A stretch of DNA of 10,592 nt from an uncultured bacterium (GTDB taxonomy: Bacteria; Planctomycetota; Phycisphaerae; Phycisphaerales; SM1A02). Position 1 is the stretch's first letter; each line of letters begins with the position of its first letter. Shown in pieces: positions 1-7,700 of this stretch. The DNA lies in assembly GCA_903938205.1 (NCBI GenBank), contig CAJACJ010000403.1, positions 1-10,592 on the forward strand. Direction: 5' to 3'. The notes beneath the pieces were generated by a model. It was not told the origin of the DNA. It searched no databases and was given only the letters and a program-made list of their open reading frames with translations. The translations under genes were made by a program, and so were the position numbers.

Positions 1-661
1 ATTCAAAACCTTCGGCCGCAATAAGTCTTTCAAGCAATCGCTTGCGCACAGAAACGTCAAATTGCGGCTGATTGCGCACGCTTTCCATGCGTTGCTGCAG
101 CCAGCGCCGTTGCTGAGGATCTTGAACATGTTGATACTCAACACCAACATGTCGGCAATATGTTTCTTCCAGAAGATTGATGATCTCGGTCAGTGAACTT
201 GGATTTGGAAGTGGCAGCGTTCCGGGATCAAACGAGGCGCCCAAATCATTGTCGGTCAAACCGAATGATTCAAGTTGCAGCTCCTCTGGAAATGGTCGCT
301 CCACGCCAAGCGGATCCAGTGACGCCGCCAAATGTCCAAGTGTGCGATAGGCGTCAATGAGACCGGCGACTTTGCTTTGTGAGCCGTGAGTCATTCCGAT
401 TGCGGCTGGCGCGGCGGACACGGCGGAAGTTGCGGATGATTTTTCGTTGGTGGCTGGCGCGGTTTCGGCGGCGGGATTTGGCGAACGCTCAAAGCCAAGT
501 TCAAAGCCTTGGAAAAAACTACGCCACTCTTGATTCACACTCGCGGGATCGCGCTGCCAATCGGCATAGAGCGCTTCAAGCAAGGCGGGGTCAAGGCCAT
601 TCACCGACGCGGCGGCGTATTGAGCGGAAGGGGAAGGATTGGAAGAGGGAGTGTTGCTCAC
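1..661 (-). CDS. sucA: 2-oxoglutarate dehydrogenase E1 component, N-terminal part (runs off the left edge)
   Basis: E1 is the thiamine-diphosphate enzyme that decarboxylates 2-oxoglutarate and passes the succinyl group to the E2 lipoyl domain in the cytosolic TCA-cycle complex. The 220 visible codons carry the family's N-terminal segment at residues 27-53 (LYADWQRDPASVNQEWRSFF), then an Ala/Ser/Thr/Pro-rich linker (about 60-90). Next comes the start of the E1 body, with KVAGLIDAYRTLGH at 97-110 and DPLG at 116-119, then HVGVEYQHVQDPQQRRWLQ at 171-189 and RKRLLERLIAAEGFE up to the edge. The ThDP-binding and catalytic domains lie outside the window. The start is GTG at 659-661: a GGAG lies 9 bases upstream, there is no in-frame ATG before it, and the first conserved block then begins near residue 27, as is usual. 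The gene follows priA on the same strand after a 144-base gap containing nested inverted repeats. Family assignment is firm; only the exact start is open. Confidence 0.93.
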   Translation of the reverse strand, partial: MSNTPSSNPSPSAQYAAASVNGLDPALLEALYADWQRDPASVNQEWRSFFQGFELGFERSPNPAAETAPATNEKSSATSAVSAAPAAIGMTHGSQSKVAGLIDAYRTLGHLAASLDPLGVERPFPEELQLESFGLTDNDLGASFDPGTLPLPNPSSLTEIINLLEETYCRHVGVEYQHVQDPQQRRWLQQRMESVRNQPQFDVSVRKRLLERLIAAEGFE

Positions 662-664
662 TGA

Positions 665-762
665 AGAATGCTCCAAATGTCGCTTTCAAAGATAGTGCTT
701 TTACGGCACGGCAAACGTGTAAAAAACGGATTGAAAGAATGTCTGTGAAACTGAGGCATTCT
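665..762 (-). repeat. Three nested inverted repeats in the sucA leader
   Basis: Three inverted repeats share almost the same centre near 710-714. The outer arms AGAATGC (665-671) and GCATTCT (756-762) match perfectly over 7 bp. The middle arms CTTTCAA (683-689) and TTGAAAG (731-737) also match over 7 bp. The inner arms TTTTA (699-703) plus CACG (707-710) pair with CGTG (716-719) plus TAAAA (720-724), giving 9 bp with a 3-base bulge and a 5-base loop. On the sucA transcript this could fold as one long, interrupted hairpin whose 3' side ends at the ribosome binding site. It has no 3' U-run in either direction, so it is not a normal intrinsic terminator. The pairing is seen; a regulatory role is inference, and single 7-bp repeats are expected by chance in a gap this size. 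Confidence 0.4.
671..674 (-). promoter_or_regulatory. Ribosome binding site of sucA
   Basis: GGAG on the minus strand, 9 bases before the GTG at 659-661. It supports that non-ATG codon as the start. Its last G is also the first base of an arm of the outermost nested inverted repeat described for this leader. Confidence 0.6.
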
Positions 763-805
763 AGCGAAATTTGCGCTTGAAAGCGAGGGAACGAACCGCC
801 TTGGT

Positions 806-3223
806 TTAGAGAAGCGCGACAGGATCAATATCCACGGCGCACATTTCGCCACTTGGAAAAATAGCCCGATTGCGCGCGGCTGCAATCAGGCGCTGCAGGG
901 CGTTGGCATCCGTGGCCAGAATTTCAAGTTGAATTCGAAAGCGATCCGCAATGCGCGCGATGGGGCAGGGCAGCGGTCCACGAAAGTGCGCGCTAGTTGC
1001 TTCTGGCAACCGCTCAAGCGCGCGGCGGATTTCCGAAACAATATTTTGCGCGGATGCGAGAGTTTCATGACGCACAACAATGCGCGCCATGCGTCGGTAC
1101 GGGGGCAAGTCGAATTGTTTGCGCGAGGCGAGTTCTTGTTTTGCAAACTCCTCAAATTGATGTGACGCCGCCAAGCGAATAGGAAGCGCGTCGGGTTGAA
1201 ATGTCTGCACAATCGCTTGCGCGGGACCACTGCCGCGACCGCATCGACCCGCGACTTGGCTGACAAGTTGAAAGGTTCGCTCCGCGGCGCGGAAGTCTGG
1301 AAAGTTGATCGCGGTGTCGGCGTTGACCACGCCAACCAGCCGAACATTGGGATAATCCAGCCCTTTTGCGATGATTTGTGTGCCAACCAAAACCTTGGCT
1401 TCGCCAGAAGCAAAGCGTGCGAGCGCTTGATAAATGTCGTGGCTGTTCTGCATGGTGTCACCATCCACGCGCAACACCGCGCCTGCTTTTGCAAGCGCTG
1501 GATGCACATGCGCTAATTCTTCCTCCACGCGTTGCGTTCCTAAACCAAATACGGTCACTCCCATTTTGCATGAAGGACATGCTTGTGGAAGAAGTTGTTC
1601 AGTCAAGCAATGATGGCAACGGACAAATCGCGAGCGAGGACCAGAGTGGCAAATCATTCCAGTGTCGCAATGTTGACAACGCATCATCCAGCCGCAACGC
1701 GCGGCGCAGGAAATCCAGTTGGCGTATCCACGGCGGTTGAGAAGCATTAACGCTTGTCCGCCATTCTCAATGACATACGCCAATCGATCAGCCAATCGCG
1801 CGCCAAGCAAGTGCACGCGCTTGTCGCGAAAGTGCTTCATATCCTGCGAAAAGTCAATGATTTCCACGGTTGGCGTGACCAAGCCAGGCGCACGCTCGGG
1901 CAGGCGATGCAACGTGCTGATGCCGCGCTCAGTGGCGTTGAACCAACTTTCCAAACTGGGTGTTGCGCTGCCAAGCACAACTGGACACGCCGACATTTGC
2001 GCGCGGCGAATTGCCACATCGCGTCCGTGGTAGCGCGGCGCCTGATCTTGTTTGTAACCAGAAGAATCATGTTCCTCGTCAACCATAATTAAACCAAGCT
2101 CGCCGTCAGGCACCGGCGCGAAGATGGCGCTGCGCGCGCCGACAATTATTTTCGCCTCGCCGCGCGCAACCATGGTCCACTGTTGATTGCGCTGCGCCGC
2201 CGTGAGCCCCGAATGCAAAATAGCGACGCGGTCGTTTGGAAATCTCCGCAACACACGCGCCGTGGTTTGCGGCGTGAGGGAAATTTCTGGCACCAGTAAA
2301 ATAGCTGTTTTGCCCGCGTTTCTGCATAGTTCTATGAGTTGCAAATACACTTCTGTTTTTCCACTGCCCGTGACGCCAAATAAAAGATGCTGTGAAAAAC
2401 CAGCGGTGCTTGTGGCGTGAATGGAATTCACCGCTGCGCTTTGTGACGCTGTGAGCACGGGGCGGTCCTTGGAAAAATCGCGCGGCGCATTTTCTGGAGT
2501 GAGCGAACTCGCCTCCACGCTTGATCGTTTCACCACGCTGACGAACCTGGCCTTCATGAGCGCCGTCAACGGAGCGCGTGTTGCCACCGCGGCCTTCTTT
2601 AAAAGTTCGCGCGACTCAATGGGTCGAAGTTCTGGCGGCGTGTCGCGCAACACTTGTAAAATTCTTTTGTGCGCAACTGATAGACGAATTGGTTTTGGCG
2701 CAGTGGATGAAATGGTTGCCGCAAGATCGCTTGCAAGTGCGTCAGAATTTTTATTCCGCTTTGCAGATCCACGAGTTGTTGCCACCGCCGACGCGCTTAA
2801 AGTCTGCGCACCCAAATCGGTTTGATCAATCCACGAGGATTCAACTCGGCCAATAGCGTTTTTAACCGCCGCCGGCAGCACTCCCGCAAGAGCCACACCA
2901 AGCGGACAGCAGTAATACACGCTGATCCAGCGGGCTAATTCAACAATGTGTGATGGAAGCGGGTCGGTGTCCTCTATGGAAAGAATGGATTTCATGCGCT
3001 CCGCGGCAATGGAAGCCGCCTGCTCTGGCGGAATTTCTTTCACCACCCATCCAAATGTGGAGGAGTCGCCACGACCCAGCGGAACCTTCACTCGATGACC
3101 AACACCCACACGCTGCAGCGACTGCGGAACTCCGTAGGTCAAGCCGTCTGGATAGCGGTCCACTCCACGCTCCACGGCCACAAGAATGTGTTTGCAAACG
3201 GGTTCGTCGTAAAGGCCGCGCAT
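806..3223 (-). CDS. priA: Primosomal protein N' (PriA replication-restart helicase)
   Basis: PriA binds abandoned replication forks, unwinds the lagging arm 3'-5' and starts primosome assembly for DnaB reloading. From the ATG at 3223 the protein has 805 residues (E. coli PriA: 732). It shows an N-terminal 3'-DNA-binding domain (about 10-65), a divergent 130-240 region, Walker A GVTGSGKT (283-290) and DEEH (382-385). After these come GSATPSLE (418-425), LLNRRGY (494-500), the zinc-binding insert with eight cysteines (506, 510, 516, 519, 536, 539, 549, 552), GTQIIAKG (614-621) and QVAGRCGRG (656-664). Two small oddities: the first Cys pair is C-x3-C rather than the usual C-x2-C, and the DEEHDSS-YKQ segment has an extra Gly. 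A TTG at 3256 is in frame but would overlap carA and add only a basic RR-rich stub, so the ATG 10 bases after the carA stop is preferred. No strong Shine-Dalgarno is visible; translational coupling to carA is likely. Confidence 0.95.
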   Translation of the reverse strand: MRGLYDEPVCKHILVAVERGVDRYPDGLTYGVPQSLQRVGVGHRVKVPLGRGDSSTFGWVVKEIPPEQAASIAAERMKSILSIEDTDPLPSHIVELARWISVYYCCPLGVALAGVLPAAVKNAIGRVESSWIDQTDLGAQTLSASAVATTRGSAKRNKNSDALASDLAATISSTAPKPIRLSVAHKRILQVLRDTPPELRPIESRELLKKAAVATRAPLTALMKARFVSVVKRSSVEASSLTPENAPRDFSKDRPVLTASQSAAVNSIHATSTAGFSQHLLFGVTGSGKTEVYLQLIELCRNAGKTAILLVPEISLTPQTTARVLRRFPNDRVAILHSGLTAAQRNQQWTMVARGEAKIIVGARSAIFAPVPDGELGLIMVDEEHDSSGYKQDQAPRYHGRDVAIRRAQMSACPVVLGSATPSLESWFNATERGISTLHRLPERAPGLVTPTVEIIDFSQDMKHFRDKRVHLLGARLADRLAYVIENGGQALMLLNRRGYANWISCAARCGWMMRCQHCDTGMICHSGPRSRFVRCHHCLTEQLLPQACPSCKMGVTVFGLGTQRVEEELAHVHPALAKAGAVLRVDGDTMQNSHDIYQALARFASGEAKVLVGTQIIAKGLDYPNVRLVGVVNADTAINFPDFRAAERTFQLVSQVAGRCGRGSGPAQAIVQTFQPDALPIRLAASHQFEEFAKQELASRKQFDLPPYRRMARIVVRHETLASAQNIVSEIRRALERLPEATSAHFRGPLPCPIARIADRFRIQLEILATDANALQRLIAAARNRAIFPSGEMCAVDIDPVALL

Positions 3224-3233
3224 GCTGCGCCGC

Positions 3234-4475
3234 TTACGCCGTGGCCGCCGCGGCAACGCGGGCGGATGCGGATTGATGCGCTTCCATTTGTTGCGCCGTC
3301 ACGGGCGCGCGCGTGCGCATGATGTCAATGAAGCAGTCAAAGAGATACGCGGATTCATGCGGACCCGGACTGGCCTCTGGGTGGTACTGCACGCAGAAAA
3401 TTGGTTTGTGCGTGTGGCGAAATCCCGCCAGCGTTCCATCGTTCAAATGAATGTGCGTGGGCTCGCCGCCAGCCGCGCGCAGTGAATCTTCATCAACGCA
3501 GAAGCCATGATTTTGACTTGTGATTTCAACACGACCGGTCAACATATTTCGCACCGGTTGATTCGCGCCGCGATGGCCAAACTTAAGTTTCCACGTTGTC
3601 GCGCCCAAACTAAGCGCCAACAATTGATGTCCAAGACAAATGCCAAAAGTGGGTATTTCGCCCGCAATTTCACGCAAAGTTGCCACTGTGGCCGCGACGG
3701 CGGCGGGGTCGCCTGGACCATTTGAAATGAAAAGTCCGTCGGGCTTCAGCGCGCGAATATCCGCCGCGCTTGCGTTGTGCGGCAACGTCAACACTTCGCA
3801 ACCACGCTGCGCAAGATGGCGATAAATATTTTGTTTGGCGCCGCAGTCCAGCGCCGCAACTTTGAATTTTTTCACACCACCAGAATTTTTTCCTTCAAGC
3901 GTGTTCACATCATGCGCGTCCGCCCATGCGCCAAGATTTGCCGTCCATGTTCCTTGCGACGTGGGACTAACGCATGCCGCAAGATTTTGTCCCGCCATGG
4001 ACGGAATTGATTTTGCTTTGGCCACAAGTTGCTCATCGCTGAATGTGGCATTGCCGCTGATCACTCCACGCAGCGCGCCTTGCGTGCGCAACTTGCGAAC
4101 AAGAGCGCGTGTGTCAATTCCGTAAATGCCAGGCACGCCATGCGCCGCCAACCACTCGCTCAAGTCTTGCGTGGCGCGATAGTTGGAACGCCGTCCTGAA
4201 AGTTCGCGAATGACAAACCCAGCGACTTGCGGCTTGGCGCTTTCAACATCCTCATCATTGACCCCGTAGTTGCCAATTTCCGTGGGAGTCATGACCAAAA
4301 TTTGCCCCGAAAAACTTGGGTCGCTCAGGGCCTCTTGATATCCACACATGGCGGTGGTGAAAACCACCTCGCCAAGGGCCATATTGGAGGGCGAACAGGC
4401 TCCAAAACCACTGCCTTGAAAGACAGTTCCATCTTCTAGTGCCAGACGGGCAATTTGATGGGTTTCGTGCGCCAT
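3234..4475 (-). CDS. carA: Carbamoyl-phosphate synthase small (glutaminase) subunit
   Basis: CarA hydrolyses glutamine and channels ammonia to CarB, which makes carbamoyl phosphate for arginine and pyrimidine synthesis. The 413-residue product has the N-terminal CPSase small-chain domain starting LALEDGTVFQGSGFG, with TTAMCGYQEALSDPSF and IGNYGVNDED blocks. A C-terminal class I glutamine amidotransferase domain follows: nucleophile elbow FGICLGHQL (Cys280 from the chosen start) and the His/Glu of QYHPEASPGPHES (His365, Glu367). SNGPGDP is also present, so the catalytic triad looks complete. The start was put at the ATG at 4475, which leaves a normal short lead before the first conserved strand. 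An in-frame ATG at 4520 would add 15 residues and lies almost on top of a candidate promoter. The C-terminal tail is Ala-rich. carB is not visible; priA follows after 10 bases. Confidence 0.95.
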   Translation of the reverse strand: MAHETHQIARLALEDGTVFQGSGFGACSPSNMALGEVVFTTAMCGYQEALSDPSFSGQILVMTPTEIGNYGVNDEDVESAKPQVAGFVIRELSGRRSNYRATQDLSEWLAAHGVPGIYGIDTRALVRKLRTQGALRGVISGNATFSDEQLVAKAKSIPSMAGQNLAACVSPTSQGTWTANLGAWADAHDVNTLEGKNSGGVKKFKVAALDCGAKQNIYRHLAQRGCEVLTLPHNASAADIRALKPDGLFISNGPGDPAAVAATVATLREIAGEIPTFGICLGHQLLALSLGATTWKLKFGHRGANQPVRNMLTGRVEITSQNHGFCVDEDSLRAAGGEPTHIHLNDGTLAGFRHTHKPIFCVQYHPEASPGPHESAYLFDCFIDIMRTRAPVTAQQMEAHQSASARVAAAATA

Positions 4476-4529
4476 ATCCGCGAGTGTAGCGATGGGACTC
4501 GCCCGCCAAATGGGCTGCATTTATCCACA

Positions 4530-4556
4530 ATTTTAAATTTGCAGGCGGCGTATCAA
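4530..4556 (-). promoter_or_regulatory. Candidate promoter for carA-priA
   Basis: On the minus strand TTGATA (4551-4556) and TAAAAT (4530-4535) are separated by 15 bases. Both hexamers are close to the sigma-70 consensus, but the spacer is shorter than the ideal 17. Transcription from here would begin near 4520, giving about 45 bases of leader before the ATG at 4475; this agrees with the chosen carA start. No pyrimidine-responsive attenuator or arginine box was recognised. Confidence 0.35.
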
Positions 4557-4581
4557 GGCAGTGTTGCGGGTTTTTGGCATG

Positions 4582-4593
4582 GAAGGTACCTTC
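4582..4593. promoter_or_regulatory. Perfect 12-bp palindrome, possible operator
   Basis: GAAGGTACCTTC reads identically on both strands and lies between the two divergent transcription units. Its symmetry and position suit binding by a dimeric regulator, but it is a single copy, so this is inference only. Confidence 0.25.
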
Positions 4594-4685
4594 TGTCACT
4601 TGTAAGGAACCGTGTGGTTGGGTTCTCCGAAACGATCTTTCACGACCCCTAACTTCTTCTTCTCCACACACCTATCAAGAACAAG

Positions 4686-4701
4686 CGAGCGCAAACGCTC
4701 G
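4686..4701 (+). other. Small hairpin touching the secretin ribosome binding site
   Basis: CGAGCG (4686-4691) and CGCTCG (4696-4701) form a 6-bp GC-rich stem with a CAAA loop. The last paired base, G4701, is the first base of the GGAG ribosome binding site. Folding in the mRNA could modulate translation or protect the 5' end; this is inferred from the sequence alone. Confidence 0.35.
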
Positions 4702-4704
4702 GAG
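4701..4704 (+). promoter_or_regulatory. Ribosome binding site of the secretin gene
   Basis: GGAG 10 bases before the ATG at 4715. It decides the start, because the reading frame stays open upstream to 4574 without any signal peptide at that end. Confidence 0.6.
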
Positions 4705-4714
4705 CCCTACAAAG

Positions 4715-7700
4715 ATGTCTCGACCAATGACGGAATCCAAATATTTCCGCGGAAGCAGTTTCTGTCTTCTTGCAACCGCCGTACTTCTTGCGCTGGCTCC
4801 AACTCAGGTGACCTGGGCGCAAAATGATCCAATTGAACCGCCGCCAAGCGAGACGCCGCGCAACGCCAACGCTCCTAAGTCAAATGATCCTGCGGAGCCA
4901 GCGCCATCTTCGGAACCAGCGCCATCTTCAGAGCCAGCAACATCGCCAGACGACTTGTTGAATTCTTCTACAAGTCAACCAGTTACGCCGCCTTCACTTG
5001 CTGGAGGGTCCGATCCCGCAGAAGCCTTGAAGAACGCGCGCGCCGCCATGGCGGACTCACAATGGCGCACGGCAATTGACGATTGGACCACGGTTTTAAA
5101 CGCGAATCCCGCCAACGAAGAGGCCAAAAAAGGCTTGCAAGACGCTCAATCCAAGTTGGGCCAGGGCGGCGGAAGTTTGCTTGACAGCGTCAGCGACGAC
5201 ATCACTCTTCGGCGCCAAAAGCTGCGGGTTGAATTTGAAAATGACATGTTTCGCGCGGGTGAAAAGCTGAATCGCGGCGATTATGCCGGCGCGCAAACCG
5301 ACGCCAGCATCGCCAAGCAATCATTGAATGTTGATCAGGCCATCCTTGCTCCCGCTGATTTCAAAGCCATGAACGATCGCGCGACCGCGCTCATCGATCA
5401 GATCAATGAGTCGCGCCTTGTGGGGCAGCAACTTGAGCAAAACAAGCAACGCACCGACGCGCAAAAAACAATCTCGGATACGCAGCGCATGGCGCAACAA
5501 AAGCGTATCGCAACAATCAGCGAAATGCTGATGCGCGTTCGTCAGTTGCAAATGGAACTGAAGTACGACGAGGCTTTGCAAGTCATCGATCAAATTCTAT
5601 TCATGGATCCAAGCAATCCAGCGGCGCTTGCCCTGCGCGACGTGCTTGAAAGCACCAAGATGTATCGACAATGGGCTGATGCACAGCGTCAACGAAATTC
5701 TGGCTACGGCCAGATTCAGTTGCAGGACATGCAGGCCTCTATTCCTCCCAAAATTAATTTGGCGGGTGATGGTCCACGCAGCACAAACTCTCTGATGACC
5801 TACCCCTCCAAAGAAGATTGGGAAGCGCTTTCATTTAGCAACACGAATCCTGATTTTGCGCCAATGGGTACCCAGCGCACGCAGGCGGATTTGGATCTTG
5901 CTAAGCGCATGAAAAAGGTTGTGACTTACGGCGCGACCACTGATACAGGTGATGCAGGCACGCCAATCAGCGCGGCGCTGAATTCATGTTTTGCGGCAGG
6001 CGGCGGCTCTGGCGGCATTCCGTTTCACGTGAATTGGAAGGCGTTGGCTGAGTTTGAAGTCACCAAAGAAACACCAGTTCTGTTTGAAGGCGGAAATGTA
6101 AGTCCCAAAGTCATGCTTGAACGAATTTTGGAACAAGTGGGTGAGAGCAATCATCCAGTTGCTGAAATTATGGATGGCCAAGTTGTTGTGACTACCGTGA
6201 CCGCGTTGCAAAATCTTCCGGAATCTAAAAAGCCAAGAGTGTATGACCTGACTGATTTGGTTTTTAAATACCCAGACACAGTCGTCGTACCACCGCTTTC
6301 TGTGAATGGCGGCGGCGGCGGTGGCGGCGGTGGCGGTGGTGGTGGCGGCGGTGGTGGTGGCGGCGGTGGCGGCGGAGGTGGCGGCGGTGGCGGTGGCGCT
6401 ACTGGCGGCGAAGGATTTCCTCTTACCCCGTTCATTACCGAGGATGGCAAGAGTGGGCGAGTGAGTTTTTTAAAGACCCTGATTCAAAATACTGTTGATC
6501 CAGAGGCGTGGAATAGCGGCGCCACCATGGAGCCATTCGACACCAAACTGGTTATCACGGCGCGGCTTGATACGCATCGCAGCATTGCGGATTTGTTGAA
6601 GCAACTTCGTGACGACTTGGCGTTGCAAATTAATGTTGAAGTTCGCGTGCTCAAAATTGACACCGACTGGTTTGAGCAAATTGGTTTGGACTTTGACATT
6701 TACTTCAACACCAACAACGCGCAGTATGAAAATGCGCTTCAGGCCGATCCTAATTTCAATCTGCGCGACTTCTTCTTTCAACAGGGCGGCAAAGGCCAAG
6801 TTGGTGCTTTGAAGAATCCCGTGGTTTTCTCGGGTATCGGCAATCCAGCGGATGGTAATGCTGTCGCCACAGGTCAAGCTATTGGTTTGCCTGGAACAAC
6901 TCCCGGAACAATTCAGTATCAGACTGGAGCCGTAGGCGTTCCGGTTGGCGTGGTGAAGAATGGAAATACATACGCCAACGGCGGAGTGAGCAACGGCTTG
7001 TCGGCCATCAATGTTCAACAAGAAGGCTTGCCGCTTGTGAACACTCTTGGCGCGGCGGGTATCAACGGCGTGTTCGGTGCTGCGGCGCTTGCAAACCCAG
7101 CATTGACTGTTGGTATGACATTCCTGGATGATGTTCAAGTTGATTTGTTGGTTCGCGCCACGCAGGCCGATCAACGCAACGTGCTTGTGACATCGCCACG
7201 ATTGACCATGCAAAACGGGCAGATTTCGTTTATCTCCGTGACCGACAATCAGTCGTATGTGTCTGGATTCAACAACGCATCGGGCGGCGCAACGTCCACA
7301 CCTATTGTGAGCCAGATTTCATCCGGCTTCTCACTTGGATTGCAGGGCGTCATCAGTGCGGATCGTCGCTATGTGAGTTTGAATGTGAGCTTCCAACTTC
7401 AGGGACCAATTACATTTGCCCAAGTTGACTATCAACAAGCCATCACAACTGCGTCTGGTTCGTTCACGGGTCAAGGATCAATCGCAAAGAATACTTTCCA
7501 AACACCCAACTTTCAGAACACCTCTATTGGAACCACAATCACCGTTCCAGATAAAGGCACTGCGGTTCTTGGTGGACAACGCGTCACCACTGATTACGAA
7601 GTGGAAGTTGGCGTTCCAGTGATGAGCAAAATTCCAGTGGTTAATCGATTCTTCACCAATCGCATTAACTCCAAGACGGAGAAGACGCTGTTGCTCATGA

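Larger units (their letters stand above)
4476..4714. promoter_or_regulatory. Divergent intergenic region between carA and the secretin gene
   Basis: This 239-base gap separates carA (leftward) from the secretin gene (rightward) and must hold promoters for both. It contains the carA promoter candidate, a perfect 12-bp palindrome GAAGGTACCTTC at 4582-4593, and a hairpin next to the secretin ribosome binding site. No convincing -35/-10 pair was found on the plus strand: TTGGCA at 4574-4579 has no good -10 at the right distance. Confidence 0.5.

Noticed and set aside
699..726. Intrinsic terminator after priA
   Set aside because: The stem is followed by A-rich rather than T-rich sequence on the priA strand, with the T-run on its 5' side, so it does not fit a Rho-independent terminator.
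379..780. Arginine-rich open frame on the plus strand
   Set aside because: It lies antisense to the sucA N-terminus, has no domain-like pattern, and its Arg-rich composition reflects the GC-rich codons of the real gene on the other strand.
886..1509. 207-codon open frame on the minus strand inside priA
   Set aside because: It is a shifted frame of priA; the priA frame carries the GTQIIAKG and QVAGRCGRG motifs across the same bases.
3224..3256. TTG start for priA 33 bases upstream
   Set aside because: It would overlap the carA stop and add only a basic stub (RRPRRKRR) coming from GC-rich DNA; the ATG at 3223 begins closer to the conserved domain.
4574..4714. Longer N-terminus for the secretin
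   Set aside because: The added 47 residues precede a clear signal peptide, and the GGAG at 4701 fits the ATG at 4715.
6308..6397. CRISPR or tandem-repeat array
   Set aside because: The repeat unit is a single glycine codon in frame, with no repeat-spacer structure; no CRISPR-like repeats were seen elsewhere.
6151..6450. Open frame on the minus strand with a long polyproline run
   Set aside because: It is the reverse complement of the polyglycine tract in the secretin gene; no start signal or other support.
6470..7213. 247-codon open frame on the minus strand
   Set aside because: It is antisense to the secretin N-domain and insert, has no recognisable motif, and lies in DNA whose plus-strand frame is clearly coding.
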